DNA of 64,000 nucleotides from Luteimonas mephitis DSM 12574 (GCF_000422305.1 NZ_KE383816.1:360566-424565), one strand, 5' to 3'. Shown: positions 37,216 through 46,430, counted from the stretch's first letter. The notes: generated by a model from the sequence alone, not told the origin. Program-made: numbers and translations.

Positions 37216-38331
37216 ATGGACATCGGCTATTTCCTGAAGCTGATGACGGAAAAGAACGCGTCGGACATGTTCCTGACGACCGGCGCGCCCGTGTACATCA
37301 AGGTCGAGGGCAAGCTCTACCCGCTCGGCAACACCGGCCTGCCCACCGGCATGGTCAAGAAGATCGCCTACTCGCTGATGGACGAGGGCCAGGTGCCGCA
37401 GTTCGAACGCGACCTGGAGTTGAACATGGCGCTGTCGCTGCAGGACTCGGGGCGCTTCCGCGTCAACGTGTTCAAGCAGCGCGGCGAGGTTGGCATGGTG
37501 ATCCGCTCGATCCGCAGCACCATCCCCAGCATCGAGGAGCTGCAGCTGCCGCAGGTGTTGAAGGAGATCATCATGGCCCCGCGCGGGCTGGTGCTGATCG
37601 TCGGCTCCACCGGCTCGGGCAAGTCGACCACGCTGGCCTCGATGATCGACTACCGCAACTCCAGCACCTCGGGCCACATCCTCACCATCGAGGACCCGAT
37701 CGAGTACCTGCACCGGCACAAGAAATCGATCGTCAACCAGCGCGAGGTCGGCCTCGACACCCACGCCTTCCACAACGCGCTGAAGAACGCGATGCGCGAG
37801 GCGCCGGACGTGATCCTGATCGGCGAGATCCTCGACGCGACCACGATGGAGGCGGCGATCGCGTTCGCCGAGACGGGCCACATCTGCCTGGCCACGCTGC
37901 ACTCCAACAACGCCGACCAGACCATCGAGCGCATCCTCAACTTCTTCCCCGAGGCCGCGCACAAGAACGTGCTGATGAATCTCGCGCTCAACCTGCGCGC
38001 GGTGGTGTCGCAGCGGCTGGTGGTGGGCACCGACGGCCGCCGCATGCCGGCCACCGAGGTGATGATCAACACCCCGGTGATCCGCGACCTGCTGCGCCGC
38101 GGCCACGTGCACGAGATCAAGCAGGCGATGGAAGAGTCGCTCGAAGAGGGCATGGAGTCGTTCGACCAGTGCCTGTTCCGGCTCTACAAGGAAGGCAGGA
38201 TCGAGCGCGAAACCGCGCTGCGCGCCGCCGACTCGCGCGACGGGCTGGCATTGAAGTTCCGCTTCTCCGAGGGCGGCAGCGGCGAGCACGACCCGTATGC
38301 CGACGTGTTCGAAGGCGGAGCCTCCGCGTAG
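37216..38331 (+). CDS. pilU: Type IV pilus twitching ATPase PilU
   Basis: A 371-residue PilT/PilU-type ATPase: Walker A GSTGSGKST at residues 130-138, Asp box (TIEDPIEY), Walker B region (VILIGEILD) and His box (CLATLHSNNADQ). The N-terminal SDMFLTTGAPVYIKVEGKLY and the acidic C-terminal tail distinguish PilU from PilT. It is the accessory motor that helps PilT retract type IV pili. pilT usually lies next to pilU in this group but is not found in the window. The 5' end diverges from the DUF4398 pair. Confidence 0.93.
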   Translation: MDIGYFLKLMTEKNASDMFLTTGAPVYIKVEGKLYPLGNTGLPTGMVKKIAYSLMDEGQVPQFERDLELNMALSLQDSGRFRVNVFKQRGEVGMVIRSIRSTIPSIEELQLPQVLKEIIMAPRGLVLIVGSTGSGKSTTLASMIDYRNSSTSGHILTIEDPIEYLHRHKKSIVNQREVGLDTHAFHNALKNAMREAPDVILIGEILDATTMEAAIAFAETGHICLATLHSNNADQTIERILNFFPEAAHKNVLMNLALNLRAVVSQRLVVGTDGRRMPATEVMINTPVIRDLLRRGHVHEIKQAMEESLEEGMESFDQCLFRLYKEGRIERETALRAADSRDGLALKFRFSEGGSGEHDPYADVFEGGASA

Positions 38332-38828
38332 GGCGGGGGCCGGCCCATCGCTTTTCGCGAGGCGTCCGGTCAGCTGAAGAGGACGGCGGACGAAGACCGG
38401 CGTCCTTCCTTCTGGTTCTTCTCCGGTCCCGGGAAGGAATTCTTGCCTGATCGCCCGAGCACCCGGGCTGCCGTCGCCCGGCATGCGTCTTCGCCGCGAC
38501 ATGGCGGCCCGGTGCGGTGATTCGATCGCAGGCCTGCCGACAAGGCGGGCTTTTGCCTCGCGCCCGGGCAGCCACCGTGCAGGTCGGAACGCAGGGGCAG
38601 AGCCCTTGGGTGCGAAAGCGCAGGCGACGGCTTGGCGCCTGAACATTCGTAACAAGGGCACTCGCATCCGCGCACTGCACTCCGGCAGGTACAGCGCCTC
38701 CGCCCCAGTTGGGAGACGACCCGCGGCTCATCTTCCTCCGCAAGCCAAGGAGGAGCGCTCGTGCCATACGGGGACTGCTTCGACGCGCTGCTGCAATCCT
38801 GCAGCGCATGGCATCGGGGACGACCGCC
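38332..38828. other. 497-bp intergenic stretch, nothing identified
   Basis: Between the convergent ends of pilU and maiA. Several short open frames exist on both strands but none has a recognisable domain, a Shine-Dalgarno or a codon pattern clearly different from noise. No strong inverted repeat with a T-tract was found. It may hold a decayed gene. Confidence 0.5.
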
Positions 38829-39488
38829 CTATGGCGCGTCCGGCTGGCGTTCCGGGCGAGCGGCATCGAACGCAGGCAGCGCCAGGCAGGCCTGTTCGAT
38901 GCGCACGATCGTGGGATACGGCGAGAGGTCGACGCCAAAACGGCGCGCGTTGTAGACCTGCGGGATCAGGCAGCAGTCGGCAATCCCCGGGGCAACGCCG
39001 TCGCAGAACTCGCCCGTGGAGGGATGGTGCTGTAGCAGCGCCTCGAACGCCGCGAATCCTTCCTGCATCCAGTGCCGCGTCCACACGTCGCGCTCGGGCT
39101 GCGGCACGCCCCAGTCGCGCTCCAGGTACTGCATCACGCGAAGGTTGTTGAGCGGGTGGATGTCGCAGGCGATAAGTTGCGCCAGCGCGCGCACCCGCGC
39201 GCGGTCGCGCGCGGTGGCCGGCAGCAGCGCCGGCGCCGGCCACATTTCATCGAGGTATTCGAGAATCGCCAGCGACTGCCGCAGCATGCGCTGGCCATGC
39301 TGCAGCACCGGCACCAGTTGCTGCGGATTGATCTGCGCGTATTCCGGCCGATGCTGCTCGCCGCCGTCGCGCACCAGGTGCACCGGTGCGATGTCGTAGG
39401 GCAGGCCCTTGAGGTTCAGGCCGATGCGCACGCGATACGCCGCACTCGAACGCCAGTACGAATGCAGGCACAGCCGATCTGGCGTCAT
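38829..39488 (-). CDS. maiA: Maleylacetoacetate isomerase
   Basis: A 219-residue zeta-class glutathione S-transferase. The glutathione-activating motif SYWRSSAAYRVRIGLNLKG is near the N-terminus, followed by INPQQLVPVL and QSLAILEYLDE of the thioredoxin-like domain and the all-helical C-terminus. It isomerises maleylacetoacetate to fumarylacetoacetate in tyrosine/homogentisate breakdown. The start at ATG 39488 matches the family; upstream frame extension is basic noise. The next gene upstream is a fumarylacetoacetate hydrolase family gene, the following step. Confidence 0.93.
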   Translation of the reverse strand: MTPDRLCLHSYWRSSAAYRVRIGLNLKGLPYDIAPVHLVRDGGEQHRPEYAQINPQQLVPVLQHGQRMLRQSLAILEYLDEMWPAPALLPATARDRARVRALAQLIACDIHPLNNLRVMQYLERDWGVPQPERDVWTRHWMQEGFAAFEALLQHHPSTGEFCDGVAPGIADCCLIPQVYNARRFGVDLSPYPTIVRIEQACLALPAFDAARPERQPDAP

Positions 39489-39623
39489 CGCGTCATTCCC
39501 CCCGGTATGCCCGCGCATCGGCGCGGAAAAGGACACCTTAGCCTGCACGCCGCGCTGCCGGAAGACCGCCCGTCGCGGCAGGCGGCCCATTCGGCCGCCA
39601 AGCGCTGGTTCAAGGCTTCCGCT

Positions 39624-40619
39624 TCAGGCGTCCGGTGCCGGCTGGCGTTCGATGCGCTGTTCGATGGCACCGAAGATCGAGCGACCCTCGCGATCGAGCA
39701 TCTCGATGCGCACCGTGTCGCCGAACGACATGAAGGGCGTCACCGGCTTGCCCTGTTCCAGGGTTTCGACCGTGCGCTTCTCGGCGAAGCACGACGCGCC
39801 GAGGCTGGTGTCCTCGTTGGCGATGGTGCCGGAGCCGACGATGGTGCCAGCGACCAGCGGGCGCGTCTTCGCCACGTGCGCGACCAGCTGCGAGAAGTCG
39901 AACTGCATGTCCACGCCGGCTTCGGGGGCGCCAAACCACTCGCCATTGACGTGGGTCAGCATCGGCAGGTGCAGCTTGTTCCCGCGCCACGCGTCGCCCA
40001 GCTCATCGGGGGTGACGAACACCGGCGACAGCGTCGAGCGCGGCTTGGACTGCAGGAAGCCGAAGCCCTTGGCCAGTTCGCCGGGGATCAGGTTGCGCAG
40101 CGAGACGTCGTTGACCAGCCCGACCAGCTGGATGTGCGCCGCGGCCTGTTCCGGCGTGACCGCCATCGGCACGTCGTCGGTGACGACCACGATCTCGGCC
40201 TCCAGGTCGATGCCGTAACTTTCATCCACCACCTTGACGGTGTCGCGAGGTCCGTGGAAACCGGCGCTCGTGGCCTGGTACATCAGCGGGTCGGTGTAGA
40301 AACTTTCCGGCACCTGCGCGCCGCGCGCGCGGCGCACGCGCTCGACGTGCGGCAGGTAGGCGCTGCCGTCGACGAATTCGTAGGCGCGCGGCAGCGGGGC
40401 GGCCAGCGCGGCGACGTCAAGGTCGAAGGCGCCATCGGCGGTCCCGCCGTTGAGCGCATCGGACAGCGCGACCAGCCGCGGGGCAAGGTTCGACCAGTCC
40501 TCCAGCGCCTGCTGCAGGGTCGATGCGATACCGGTGGCGCGCACCGCCTGCGACAGGTCGCGCGAGACAACGACCAGCGTGCCGTCGCGGCCGCCTTCCT
40601 TCAGGGAACCAAGTTTCAT
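39624..40619 (-). CDS. fah: Fumarylacetoacetate hydrolase family protein
   Basis: A 331-residue FAH-family enzyme. Metal-binding acidic residues are visible in YGIDLEAEIVVVTDD, and the segments VSLRNLIPGELAKGFGF and AGTIVGSGTIANED are typical of the two-domain bacterial FAH group. It cleaves fumarylacetoacetate to fumarate and acetoacetate, the last step of tyrosine catabolism, and lies 135 bp upstream of maiA on the same strand. TACAAT on the minus strand (complement of 40656-40661) is a good -10 candidate about 35 bp before the start. Confidence 0.9.
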   Translation of the reverse strand: MKLGSLKEGGRDGTLVVVSRDLSQAVRATGIASTLQQALEDWSNLAPRLVALSDALNGGTADGAFDLDVAALAAPLPRAYEFVDGSAYLPHVERVRRARGAQVPESFYTDPLMYQATSAGFHGPRDTVKVVDESYGIDLEAEIVVVTDDVPMAVTPEQAAAHIQLVGLVNDVSLRNLIPGELAKGFGFLQSKPRSTLSPVFVTPDELGDAWRGNKLHLPMLTHVNGEWFGAPEAGVDMQFDFSQLVAHVAKTRPLVAGTIVGSGTIANEDTSLGASCFAEKRTVETLEQGKPVTPFMSFGDTVRIEMLDREGRSIFGAIEQRIERQPAPDA

Positions 40620-40835
40620 CGGGACTCCGCGGATCAGGTTCGGGAAACCGTTTCAATTGTAACTTTTGCCGCGGCGATTTGAGCTGCGATGGCGGCGGTG
40701 CGCGGGAGCTGGTTGCGAATCAACGCGGATCGGCGCGAACCGCGCCGTAGGTCGTGGTTACATCCCGACAGCCTTGATTCCCCCGGCGCCGAGGACGCCC
40801 CCTGCCTCGCGTTGGCCCGCTCGTCGGGCACCGGC

Positions 40836-41579
40836 CTACGAATCGTCGCCCTGGAAACCTCCCGCGCGCCAGGTCAGGACCAGCGTGTCGCGATGGCCGC
40901 CGCCCTCGCCATCGGGCTGGATCGGCGTGGATTCGTGGATCACCCGTGCGTCGTCGAGCAGCAGCAGCGACCACGGCTGCTCCAGGGTGAAGCGCTGCCC
41001 ATCCGGGCCGTCGGCGTCGAATACGCGCGTTTCGCCGCCGCGGATGCCGCAGCGGTCGACCATCAGCACGGCAACGAAATCGACGCCGTCGCGATGCGCG
41101 CCCTCCGGCGTCGGCCGGCCGATGCCGTCGCCGGTGTCGATCCGGAACTGGTGCGCCTCGACGTACCACGGCTGCGCGTCCGACAGCCGCGAGACCTGCG
41201 CCGTCAGCCCCTCCAGCAATCGCGACCACGCTTCACTGTTCGCCACCGCATCGCTGACCGGTTCAAACCAGCGACGCAACCCGCCATGCAGCGCGTTGTA
41301 GTCCTTCGACTGCCAGTGCGCGCGATGCGGCGCGCGCGCGATGCGATCGCCATTGACGACGAAACAGGCGTGGCGCCGGTGTCGGTAGCTGCCGCCGTCG
41401 AGCAGGTACTGGTCGAGCGGCAGGTCTTCCCAGCTGCGCTTGAGCGCGTCGAGCGCGGGCAGTTGCACCCCGCACAGCGCGGCCACCGCATCCGGGGCGA
41501 GCACCGCGTAACCGTGTTCGCGCATCGCCGGCACCAGCGCTTCGGCGGGCGTGGACGGCGCTGGAAAGATGGCGATCAT
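40836..41579 (-). CDS. 2OG-Fe dioxygenase family protein
   Basis: A 247-residue protein. The facial triad is visible as H..D in GAHRDGVDF and a distal histidine in RVIHESTPI; RGGETRVFD and the C-terminal TLVLTWR match the 2OG-Fe dioxygenase family PF10014, whose members hydroxylate free amino acids such as isoleucine. The ATG at 41579 opens MIAIFPAPSTPAEAL; the upstream extension crosses the tRNA-Gln terminator and is not coding. Substrate unknown. It stands alone, downstream of tRNA-Gln and ending 217 bp from fah. Confidence 0.8.
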   Translation of the reverse strand: MIAIFPAPSTPAEALVPAMREHGYAVLAPDAVAALCGVQLPALDALKRSWEDLPLDQYLLDGGSYRHRRHACFVVNGDRIARAPHRAHWQSKDYNALHGGLRRWFEPVSDAVANSEAWSRLLEGLTAQVSRLSDAQPWYVEAHQFRIDTGDGIGRPTPEGAHRDGVDFVAVLMVDRCGIRGGETRVFDADGPDGQRFTLEQPWSLLLLDDARVIHESTPIQPDGEGGGHRDTLVLTWRAGGFQGDDS

Positions 41580-41648
41580 GGGACAGCCTCGCGAAAACCC
41601 GGGATGCGATCGCCGGCGCAGGTCGGCGGCCTGGAACCTTGGAAACGC

Positions 41649-41673
41649 GCAAGCCCGCTCGGGGCGGGCTTGC
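41649..41673 (-). terminator. Hairpin downstream of tRNA-Gln
   Basis: A perfect 10-bp inverted repeat (GCAAGCCCGC at 41649-41658 and its complement at 41664-41673, 5-nt loop) lies 54 bp past the tRNA 3' end. On the minus strand it is followed by GCGTTTCC, a weak T-run. Confidence 0.6.
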
Positions 41674-41726
41674 GGTGTGTTGCGTTGCCGGTGCAGGCCG
41701 CGCAATCGCGGCAGGACCGGTGGATT

Positions 41727-41801
41727 TGGCAGCCCCGGAAGGATTCGAACCTCCGAATGCCTGAGTCAGAGTCAGGTGCCTTACCGCTTGGCGACGGGGC
41801 T
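41727..41801 (-). tRNA. tRNA-Gln (anticodon CTG)
   Basis: A 75-nt cloverleaf read on the minus strand. The acceptor arms AGCCCCG and CGGGGCT pair fully, the discriminator is G and CCA is encoded. D arm GCCAAGCGGTAAGGC, anticodon stem CCTGA/TCAGG with loop CTCTGAC (anticodon CTG, reading CAG), T arm GGAGGTTCGAATCCTTC. It matches E. coli tRNA-Gln in layout. TACAAT (complement of 41811-41816) is a -10 candidate just upstream. Confidence 0.97.
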
Positions 41802-41900
41802 ATGGAGCGGATTGTAACGCCGGAACCAGGCGAGGTCCCGGCATCAGGCCAACCTCGAGAACCCGCCAGCGCAACCAGCGGGCCTTCGCGGCGACTGTCC

Positions 41901-42293
41901 TTAACGCTTCGAGAACTGGGTGGCGCGGCGTGCCTTGTGCAGGCCGACCTTCTTGCGCTCGACTTCGCGCGCGTCGCGGGTCATGAAGCCCGCCTTGCGC
42001 AGCTCGACCTTGAGCGTCTCGTCGTACTCGACCAGCGCGCGGGCGATGCCGAGGCGGATCGCACCGGCCTGGCCGGTGGTGCCGCCGCCGCTGGCGGTGA
42101 CGAGGATGTCGAAGCTCTCGGTGTTCCAGGTCAGCTCGAGCGGCTGGCGCACGATCATGCGCGCGGTCTCGCGGCCGAAGAACTCGTCGAGCGGACGGTC
42201 GTTGACGGTGATCTTGCCGGTGCCGCGGCGCAGGAACACGCGGGCGGTGGAGGACTTGCGACGGCCGGTGCCGTAATTCTGAGAGATGGCCAT
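41901..42293 (-). CDS. rpsI: 30S ribosomal protein S9
   Basis: A 130-residue S9 with [15 protein letters not shown] at the N-terminus, [20 protein letters not shown] in the core and the basic [17 protein letters not shown] tail that reaches the P-site tRNA. It follows rplM by 3 bp, the standard L13-S9 operon. tRNA-Gln lies 99 bp downstream on the same strand. Confidence 0.99.
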   Translation of the reverse strand: MAISQNYGTGRRKSSTARVFLRRGTGKITVNDRPLDEFFGRETARMIVRQPLELTWNTESFDILVTASGGGTTGQAGAIRLGIARALVEYDETLKVELRKAGFMTRDAREVERKKVGLHKARRATQFSKR

Positions 42294-42296
42294 GAG

Positions 42297-42725
42297 TTAG
42301 ATATCCAGGACTTGCGGCTGCTGGGCGGCGTGCGGGTGTTCGGAACCCTTGTAGACCTTGAGCTTCTTGTACATCGCGCGGCCGAGCGGGTTCTTCGGCA
42401 GCATGCCCTTGACGGCGGTTTCGATGACGCGCTCCGGGTGGCGCTGCAGCGCCTGGGCGAGGGTTTCGCTCTTGAGGTTGCCGATGTAACCGGTGAACCG
42501 GTGGTACATCTTGTCGGCCAGCTTGTTGCCGGTGACGTGGATCTTCTCCGCGTTGATCACGACGATGTAGTCGCCGGTGTCGACGTGCGGGGTATAGACC
42601 GGCTTGTGCTTGCCGCGCAGGCGGTGCGCGAGTTCGGCGCTGAGGCGACCGAGGGTCTTGCCGGCGGCGTCGACGACGTACCAGTCGCGCTGGACGGTCT
42701 CGTTCTTGGCGGTAAAGGTCTTCAT
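42297..42725 (-). CDS. rplM: 50S ribosomal protein L13
   Basis: A 142-residue L13 with the family segments [30 protein letters not shown]-like [32 protein letters not shown] and a [13 protein letters not shown] tail. First gene of the rplM-rpsI operon. A promoter with a 17-bp spacer lies about 100 bp upstream, leaving a leader of roughly 90 nt; in E. coli L13 represses its own operon through the leader. Confidence 0.99.
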   Translation of the reverse strand: MKTFTAKNETVQRDWYVVDAAGKTLGRLSAELAHRLRGKHKPVYTPHVDTGDYIVVINAEKIHVTGNKLADKMYHRFTGYIGNLKSETLAQALQRHPERVIETAVKGMLPKNPLGRAMYKKLKVYKGSEHPHAAQQPQVLDI

Positions 42726-42824
42726 GGCGAAAATATTGCTCTCGGTCGTTGGTCGGGCTGATTCCAGCGCGCTGGCGCGCTGGAATTTTGCCTCGCGATG
42801 TCATTGCGGGACGAAAGAGGCGAA

Positions 42825-42853
42825 ATGATACAGGCCAGGTCCGGCAGCCGCAA
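42825..42853 (-). promoter_or_regulatory. Candidate sigma-70 promoter of rplM-rpsI
   Basis: On the minus strand TTGCGG (complement of 42848-42853) and TATCAT (complement of 42825-42830) are exactly 17 bp apart, about 100 bp before the rplM start. Confidence 0.6.
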
Positions 42854-42999
42854 GCCGCTACCATGCCTTCCTCAGGGCGGCCGCGCATTGCTGGCGCCGC
42901 GGGCGGGCGGCGGCGAGAATGGCGCCGTCGGCCGCATCCGCCCGGCCTCCCCGGCCATGCAGCGCCCGGACGCCCCCTTCGCCGGCCCCGAACCACGTC

Positions 43000-43644
43000 A
43001 TGCCCACGCCCCGCCTGCAGCACCCCCTCGACCGCTTCCTGGACGACACCCAGCGCGCGCTGGAAACCGTCTTCGGCAACCCGCCCGCCGCCCGCGACAA
43101 CCCTGCCGGCGACACGCCCGACGTCGAACTCGACGACGGCGAGCGCCGCCACGCCGCCGGGCTGATGCGGATCAACCACGTTGGCGAGGTCTGCGCGCAG
43201 GCCCTGTACGTGGGCCAGGCGGCGGTCGCCCGCGACCCGGCCACCCGCGACCACCTGATGGAAGCGGCCCAGGAGGAGACCGACCATCTCGCCTGGTGCG
43301 CCGACCGCCTGCGCGAGCTCGACAGCCGCCCCAGCCTGTTCAATCCGGTCTGGTACGCCGGCAGCTACGCCATCGGCGTCCTGGCCGGCCTGCGCGGCGA
43401 CGGCTGGAACCTCGGCTTCGTGGTCGAGACCGAACGTCAGGTCGAAGCCCACCTCGACGAACACCTGCAGACCCTGCCCGGAGCCGACCTGCGCAGCCGC
43501 GCGATCCTGACGACGATGAAGGCCGACGAGGCCCGCCACGCCGACAACGCGCAGGCCGCCGGTGCGCGGATCCTGCCGCAGCCGATCCCGTCGATCATGG
43601 CCGCGGCGTCGAAGCTCATGAAGACCGTCGCCTATCGCATATAA
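43000..43644 (+). CDS. coq7: 2-polyprenyl-3-methyl-6-methoxy-1,4-benzoquinone monooxygenase
   Basis: A 214-residue diiron hydroxylase of the Coq7 family. Iron ligands are in [37 protein letters not shown] and DEARHADNA. It adds the C6 hydroxyl in ubiquinone synthesis, an oxygen-dependent step at the inner membrane. The ATG at 43000 opens [16 protein letters not shown], the family N-terminus. It diverges from rplM and converges with the guanidinium exporter gene across a REP pair. Confidence 0.95.
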   Translation: MPTPRLQHPLDRFLDDTQRALETVFGNPPAARDNPAGDTPDVELDDGERRHAAGLMRINHVGEVCAQALYVGQAAVARDPATRDHLMEAAQEETDHLAWCADRLRELDSRPSLFNPVWYAGSYAIGVLAGLRGDGWNLGFVVETERQVEAHLDEHLQTLPGADLRSRAILTTMKADEARHADNAQAAGARILPQPIPSIMAAASKLMKTVAYRI

Positions 43645-43679
43645 GGCGGCCCATCGCGTGTAACGGCGACCGTTTGCCT

Positions 43680-43757
43680 GTAGGAGCGCCCCATGGGCGC
43701 GAAGCCTTCGCCAAGGCTGGCCCCATTGAAAGCATCGCGCCCATGGGGCGCTCCTAC
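43680..43757. repeat. Inverted REP pair
   Basis: GTAGGAGCGCC...GGGCGCGA (23 bp, 43680-43702) is repeated as a perfect inverted copy at 43735-43757, 32 bp apart. This is the Xanthomonadaceae/Pseudomonas style of REP palindrome. It lies between convergent coq7 and the exporter gene, where the large hairpin may end both transcripts. A related copy is at 54506-54528. Confidence 0.85.
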
Positions 43758-43826
43758 GGGTGGATTACCGCCAGCCCCGGCCCGCAGGACTCTCTGCGGA
43801 AACCGCGCCCAGCAAAGCAGTTCGAA

Positions 43827-44147
43827 TCAGTTCGCCGACACCAGCTTCAGCCCCACCACCCCGGCGATGATCAGCGCGATGCAGGCCAGCCGCGCCGGCG
43901 AGGCGCTTTCGGAAAACAGCACGATGCCCAGCGTCGCCACGCCGATCGCGCCGATTCCGGTCCAGACCGCGTAGGCGGTGCCCACCGGGATCGTGCGCAG
44001 CGCCTGGGTCAACAACCACAGGCTGGTCGCGGCGGCCGCGGCGGTCACCAGGCTCGGCCACAGCCGGGTGAAGCCCTCGGTGTACTTCAGGCCGATCGCG
44101 AATCCGATCTCGAACACGCCGGCCAGCACCAGGTAGATCCAGGCCAT
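43827..44147 (-). CDS. gdx: Guanidinium exporter, SMR family (Gdx/SugE)
   Basis: A 106-residue SMR protein with four TM helices and the invariant glutamate E13 in [14 protein letters not shown]. The segment [17 protein letters not shown] marks the SugE/Gdx subclass rather than EmrE. Gdx proteins exchange guanidinium for protons. The assignment is supported by the leader: two ACGA-loop hairpins of a guanidine-II riboswitch and a transcription terminator precede the gene. A clear GGGAGG lies seven nt before the ATG. It sits downstream of speD on the same strand, so read-through from speD would also be controlled. Confidence 0.93.
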   Translation of the reverse strand: MAWIYLVLAGVFEIGFAIGLKYTEGFTRLWPSLVTAAAAATSLWLLTQALRTIPVGTAYAVWTGIGAIGVATLGIVLFSESASPARLACIALIIAGVVGLKLVSAN

Positions 44148-44174
44148 CGGAGCCTCCCTTGTCTCGATTCAAAG

Positions 44175-44205
44175 AAAAACGGCCCGGGCTTTCGCGCCGG
44201 ACCGT
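44175..44205 (-). terminator. Conditional terminator in the gdx leader
   Basis: On the minus strand ACGGTCCGG (44205-44197) can pair with CCGGGCCGT (44187-44179), with one mismatch, followed by TTTTT (44179-44175). Its 5' arm includes the 3' arm of riboswitch hairpin P2 (CGGTC, 44204-44200), so P2 and this terminator are mutually exclusive. Confidence 0.75.
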
Positions 44206-44254
44206 CGTCGGTCTGCATCACTTCGGAGGGCATCCGCCGCGCGGGTCGTCCCGC
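44197..44254 (-). promoter_or_regulatory. Guanidine-II (mini-ykkC) riboswitch
   Basis: Read on the minus strand, two small hairpins with ACGR tetraloops occur in the leader of the exporter gene: P1 GCGGG-ACGA-CCCGC (44254-44241) and P2 GACCG-ACGA-CGGTC (44213-44200), joined by a 27-nt linker. This is the defining architecture of the guanidine-II class, which controls SMR exporters. The usual class representative acts on translation; here an intrinsic terminator overlaps P2, so guanidine binding should prevent termination and turn the gene on. Confidence 0.88.
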
Positions 44255-44311
44255 CGGATCTCGTGGCACGCAGTCTGGCACCGCGCACCCGAACCCGATG
44301 TAACCGCCGCC

Positions 44312-45112
44312 CTACTCGACCAGGTTGCGGCCGTGGAACAGCTCTTCGATCTCGCGCTTGAGCAGCGCCTCGATCTTCATCCGCTCCTTGAACGACAGGT
44401 TGCGCGCCTTTTCCTCGAACAGGTACTGGTCCAGGTCGAAGTCCTTCAGGTGCATCTTGGTGTGGAAGATGTTCTCCTGGTAGACGTTGACGTCGAACAT
44501 CTCGTAGCGGGCCTTGATGTTCTTGGCCAGGAAGTCCTGGATCGAGTTGATCTTGTGGTCGATGTAGTGCTTCTTGCCCTTGATGTCGCGGGTGAAGCCG
44601 CGCACCCGGTAGTCGGCGATGACGATGTCCGACTCGAAGCTCTCGATCAGGTAGTTCAGGGCCTTCAGCGGCGAGATCACGCCGCAGGTCGCCACGTCGA
44701 TGTCGGCGCGGAAGGTCGCGATGCCCGCCTGCGGATGCGTTTCCGGGTACGTGTGGACGGTGATGTGGCTCTTGTCCAGGTGCGCGACCACCGCGTCGGA
44801 GATCACGCCCTTGGCGTCGGCCTTGTCGATCACCGGCTGCTCGGAGATCAGGATCGTCACCGACGCGCCCTGCGGGTCGTAGTCCTGGCGCGCGATGTTG
44901 AGGATGTTGGCGCCGATGATCTCGGCCACGTCCGTGAGGATCTGGGTGAGCCGATCGGCGTTGTATTCCTCGTCGATGTACTCGATGTAGCGCTGGCGCT
45001 CGTCCTCGGACACCGCGTAGCACACGTCGTAGATGTTGAAGCTCAGCGCCTTGGTAAGGTTGTTGAAACCCTGGAGCTTCAGGCGCGGCAGCGGCTTGAC
45101 CACGGCGGTCAT
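44312..45112 (-). CDS. speD: S-adenosylmethionine decarboxylase proenzyme
   Basis: A 266-residue SpeD of the E. coli (class 1A) type. The self-cleavage site is K114-S115 in [14 protein letters not shown], where serine becomes the pyruvoyl cofactor; [19 protein letters not shown] is also conserved. The product, decarboxylated SAM, donates aminopropyl groups for spermidine. speE is not in the window. It diverges from clp over 124 bp; CATAAT on the minus strand shortly before the start is a possible -10. Confidence 0.96.
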   Translation of the reverse strand: MTAVVKPLPRLKLQGFNNLTKALSFNIYDVCYAVSEDERQRYIEYIDEEYNADRLTQILTDVAEIIGANILNIARQDYDPQGASVTILISEQPVIDKADAKGVISDAVVAHLDKSHITVHTYPETHPQAGIATFRADIDVATCGVISPLKALNYLIESFESDIVIADYRVRGFTRDIKGKKHYIDHKINSIQDFLAKNIKARYEMFDVNVYQENIFHTKMHLKDFDLDQYLFEEKARNLSFKERMKIEALLKREIEELFHGRNLVE

Positions 45113-45236
45113 TCCTCTCGGATTCGATGGACGAAAGGCGAATTATGCGCCCATCCGCCCCGAGCTGGTATAGACCCCGGTTTGCCGGATGAACGGAGAC
45201 CGCCTACTCTTGGTCATTCCCCCGTTGACGCCGCCC

Positions 45237-45929
45237 ATGAATCCGACATCCGTGGCTCTCATCAATCCCTATTACCGAAGCAGCTCGAATCCACTGGCAC
45301 CCTCGCCGGCCACCATCGAGCGCCTGCTGGCCCACTGCCACCGCCGTCGCTATCCGACGCGCACCGACGTGTTCCGCCCCGGCGACCCGGCCGGCACGCT
45401 GTACTACATCATCAGCGGCTCGGTCAGCATCATCACCGAGGAAGACGACGGCCGCGAACTGGTGCTGGGTTATTTCGGCCCCGGCGAGTTCGTCGGCGAG
45501 ATGGGCCTGTTCATCCAGTCCGACGTGCGCGAGGTGATCCTGCGCACGCGCGTGCAGTGCGAACTGGCCGAGATCAGTTACGAACGGCTGTACCAGCTGT
45601 TCGAGGGCTCGCTGATCGGCGATGCGACGCAGATCGTCTACGCGATCGGCGCACAGCTGTCGCGCAGGCTGCTCGACACCAGCCGCAAGGCCGGGCGCCT
45701 GGCCTTCCTCGACGTCACCGACCGCATCACCCGCACCCTGCACGACCTGACCCGCGAGCCGGAGGCGATGAGCCATCCCGACGGCACCCAGCTGCGGGTG
45801 TCGCGGCAAGAGCTGGCGCGGCTCGTGGGCTGCTCGCGCGAAATGGCCGGGCGGGTGCTGAAGAAGCTGCAGGCCGACGGCAAACTGCACGCACGTGGCA
45901 AGACCGTCGTGCTGTACGGGACGCGCTGA
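45237..45929 (+). CDS. clp: CRP-like transcriptional regulator Clp
   Basis: A 230-residue CRP/FNR family regulator, the same length as Xanthomonas Clp and very similar to it: HRRRYPTRTDVFRPGDPAGT, GPGEFVGEMGLFIQSD in the cyclic-nucleotide fold, a dimer helix, and the HTH VSRQELARLVGCSREMAGRV. In Xanthomonas Clp is inhibited by cyclic di-GMP and activates exoenzyme, EPS and virulence genes. The start at ATG 45237 gives the canonical length; the frame is open 48 nt further upstream. A TATAGA at about 45170 is a weak -10. Confidence 0.95.
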   Translation: MNPTSVALINPYYRSSSNPLAPSPATIERLLAHCHRRRYPTRTDVFRPGDPAGTLYYIISGSVSIITEEDDGRELVLGYFGPGEFVGEMGLFIQSDVREVILRTRVQCELAEISYERLYQLFEGSLIGDATQIVYAIGAQLSRRLLDTSRKAGRLAFLDVTDRITRTLHDLTREPEAMSHPDGTQLRVSRQELARLVGCSREMAGRVLKKLQADGKLHARGKTVVLYGTR

Positions 45930-45959
45930 CGGGCCACCGCCCGCGCGTCGCACGGCACG

Positions 45960-46430
45960 ATGTCGAGCCACTTCGCACCGCGCGGCCCGCTCGCTGACGC
46001 CGACCTGCGCAGCGCTTCGCTGATCGACGCCGACGACGTCGCCGGCCTGCTGGGCGAACTGGGCTATCCCTGCGACATCCGGGAAGCCGCGGAGCGCATC
46101 GCCACGATCATCGACAACGACCGCCAGGCACTGGTGGTCGCCCGCTGCGAAGGCCGCGTCTGCGGCCTGGTGGCCCTGGATTTCATGTATTACCTGCCGC
46201 TGGGCACCACCACCTGCCGGATCACCGCGCTGGTGGTGACATCCGACGCGCAGGGTCGCGGCCTGGGCCGGCAACTGCTGCGCGAAGCCGAGCGTCGCGC
46301 CCGCGCCGGCGGCGCCGCGCGGCTGGAGCTGACCAGCGGCTCGCAGCGCACCGACGCGCACGCGTTCTACAAGGCCTGCGGTTACGAGGACGGGACGGTG
46401 CGGTTCATCAAGCGCCTCGGCACGGCGTAG
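45960..46430 (+). CDS. GNAT family N-acetyltransferase
   Basis: A 156-residue GNAT with motif A ITALVVTSDAQGRGLGRQLL (acetyl-CoA pyrophosphate loop) and the motif B tail HAFYKACGYED. The substrate cannot be predicted. It begins 31 bp after clp on the same strand and may be co-transcribed. It converges with the HAD hydrolase gene. Confidence 0.85.
   Translation: MSSHFAPRGPLADADLRSASLIDADDVAGLLGELGYPCDIREAAERIATIIDNDRQALVVARCEGRVCGLVALDFMYYLPLGTTTCRITALVVTSDAQGRGLGRQLLREAERRARAGGAARLELTSGSQRTDAHAFYKACGYEDGTVRFIKRLGTA

Noticed and set aside
36742-38667. Long minus-strand frame extending upstream of the exported coiled-coil gene across pilU
   Set aside because: The part beyond 36741 is antisense to pilU; the signal peptide at 36741 marks the real start.
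44148-44311. Guanidine-I (ykkC) or guanidine-III riboswitch in the gdx leader
   Set aside because: The conserved core sequences of those classes are missing, while both ACGA-loop hairpins of class II are present.
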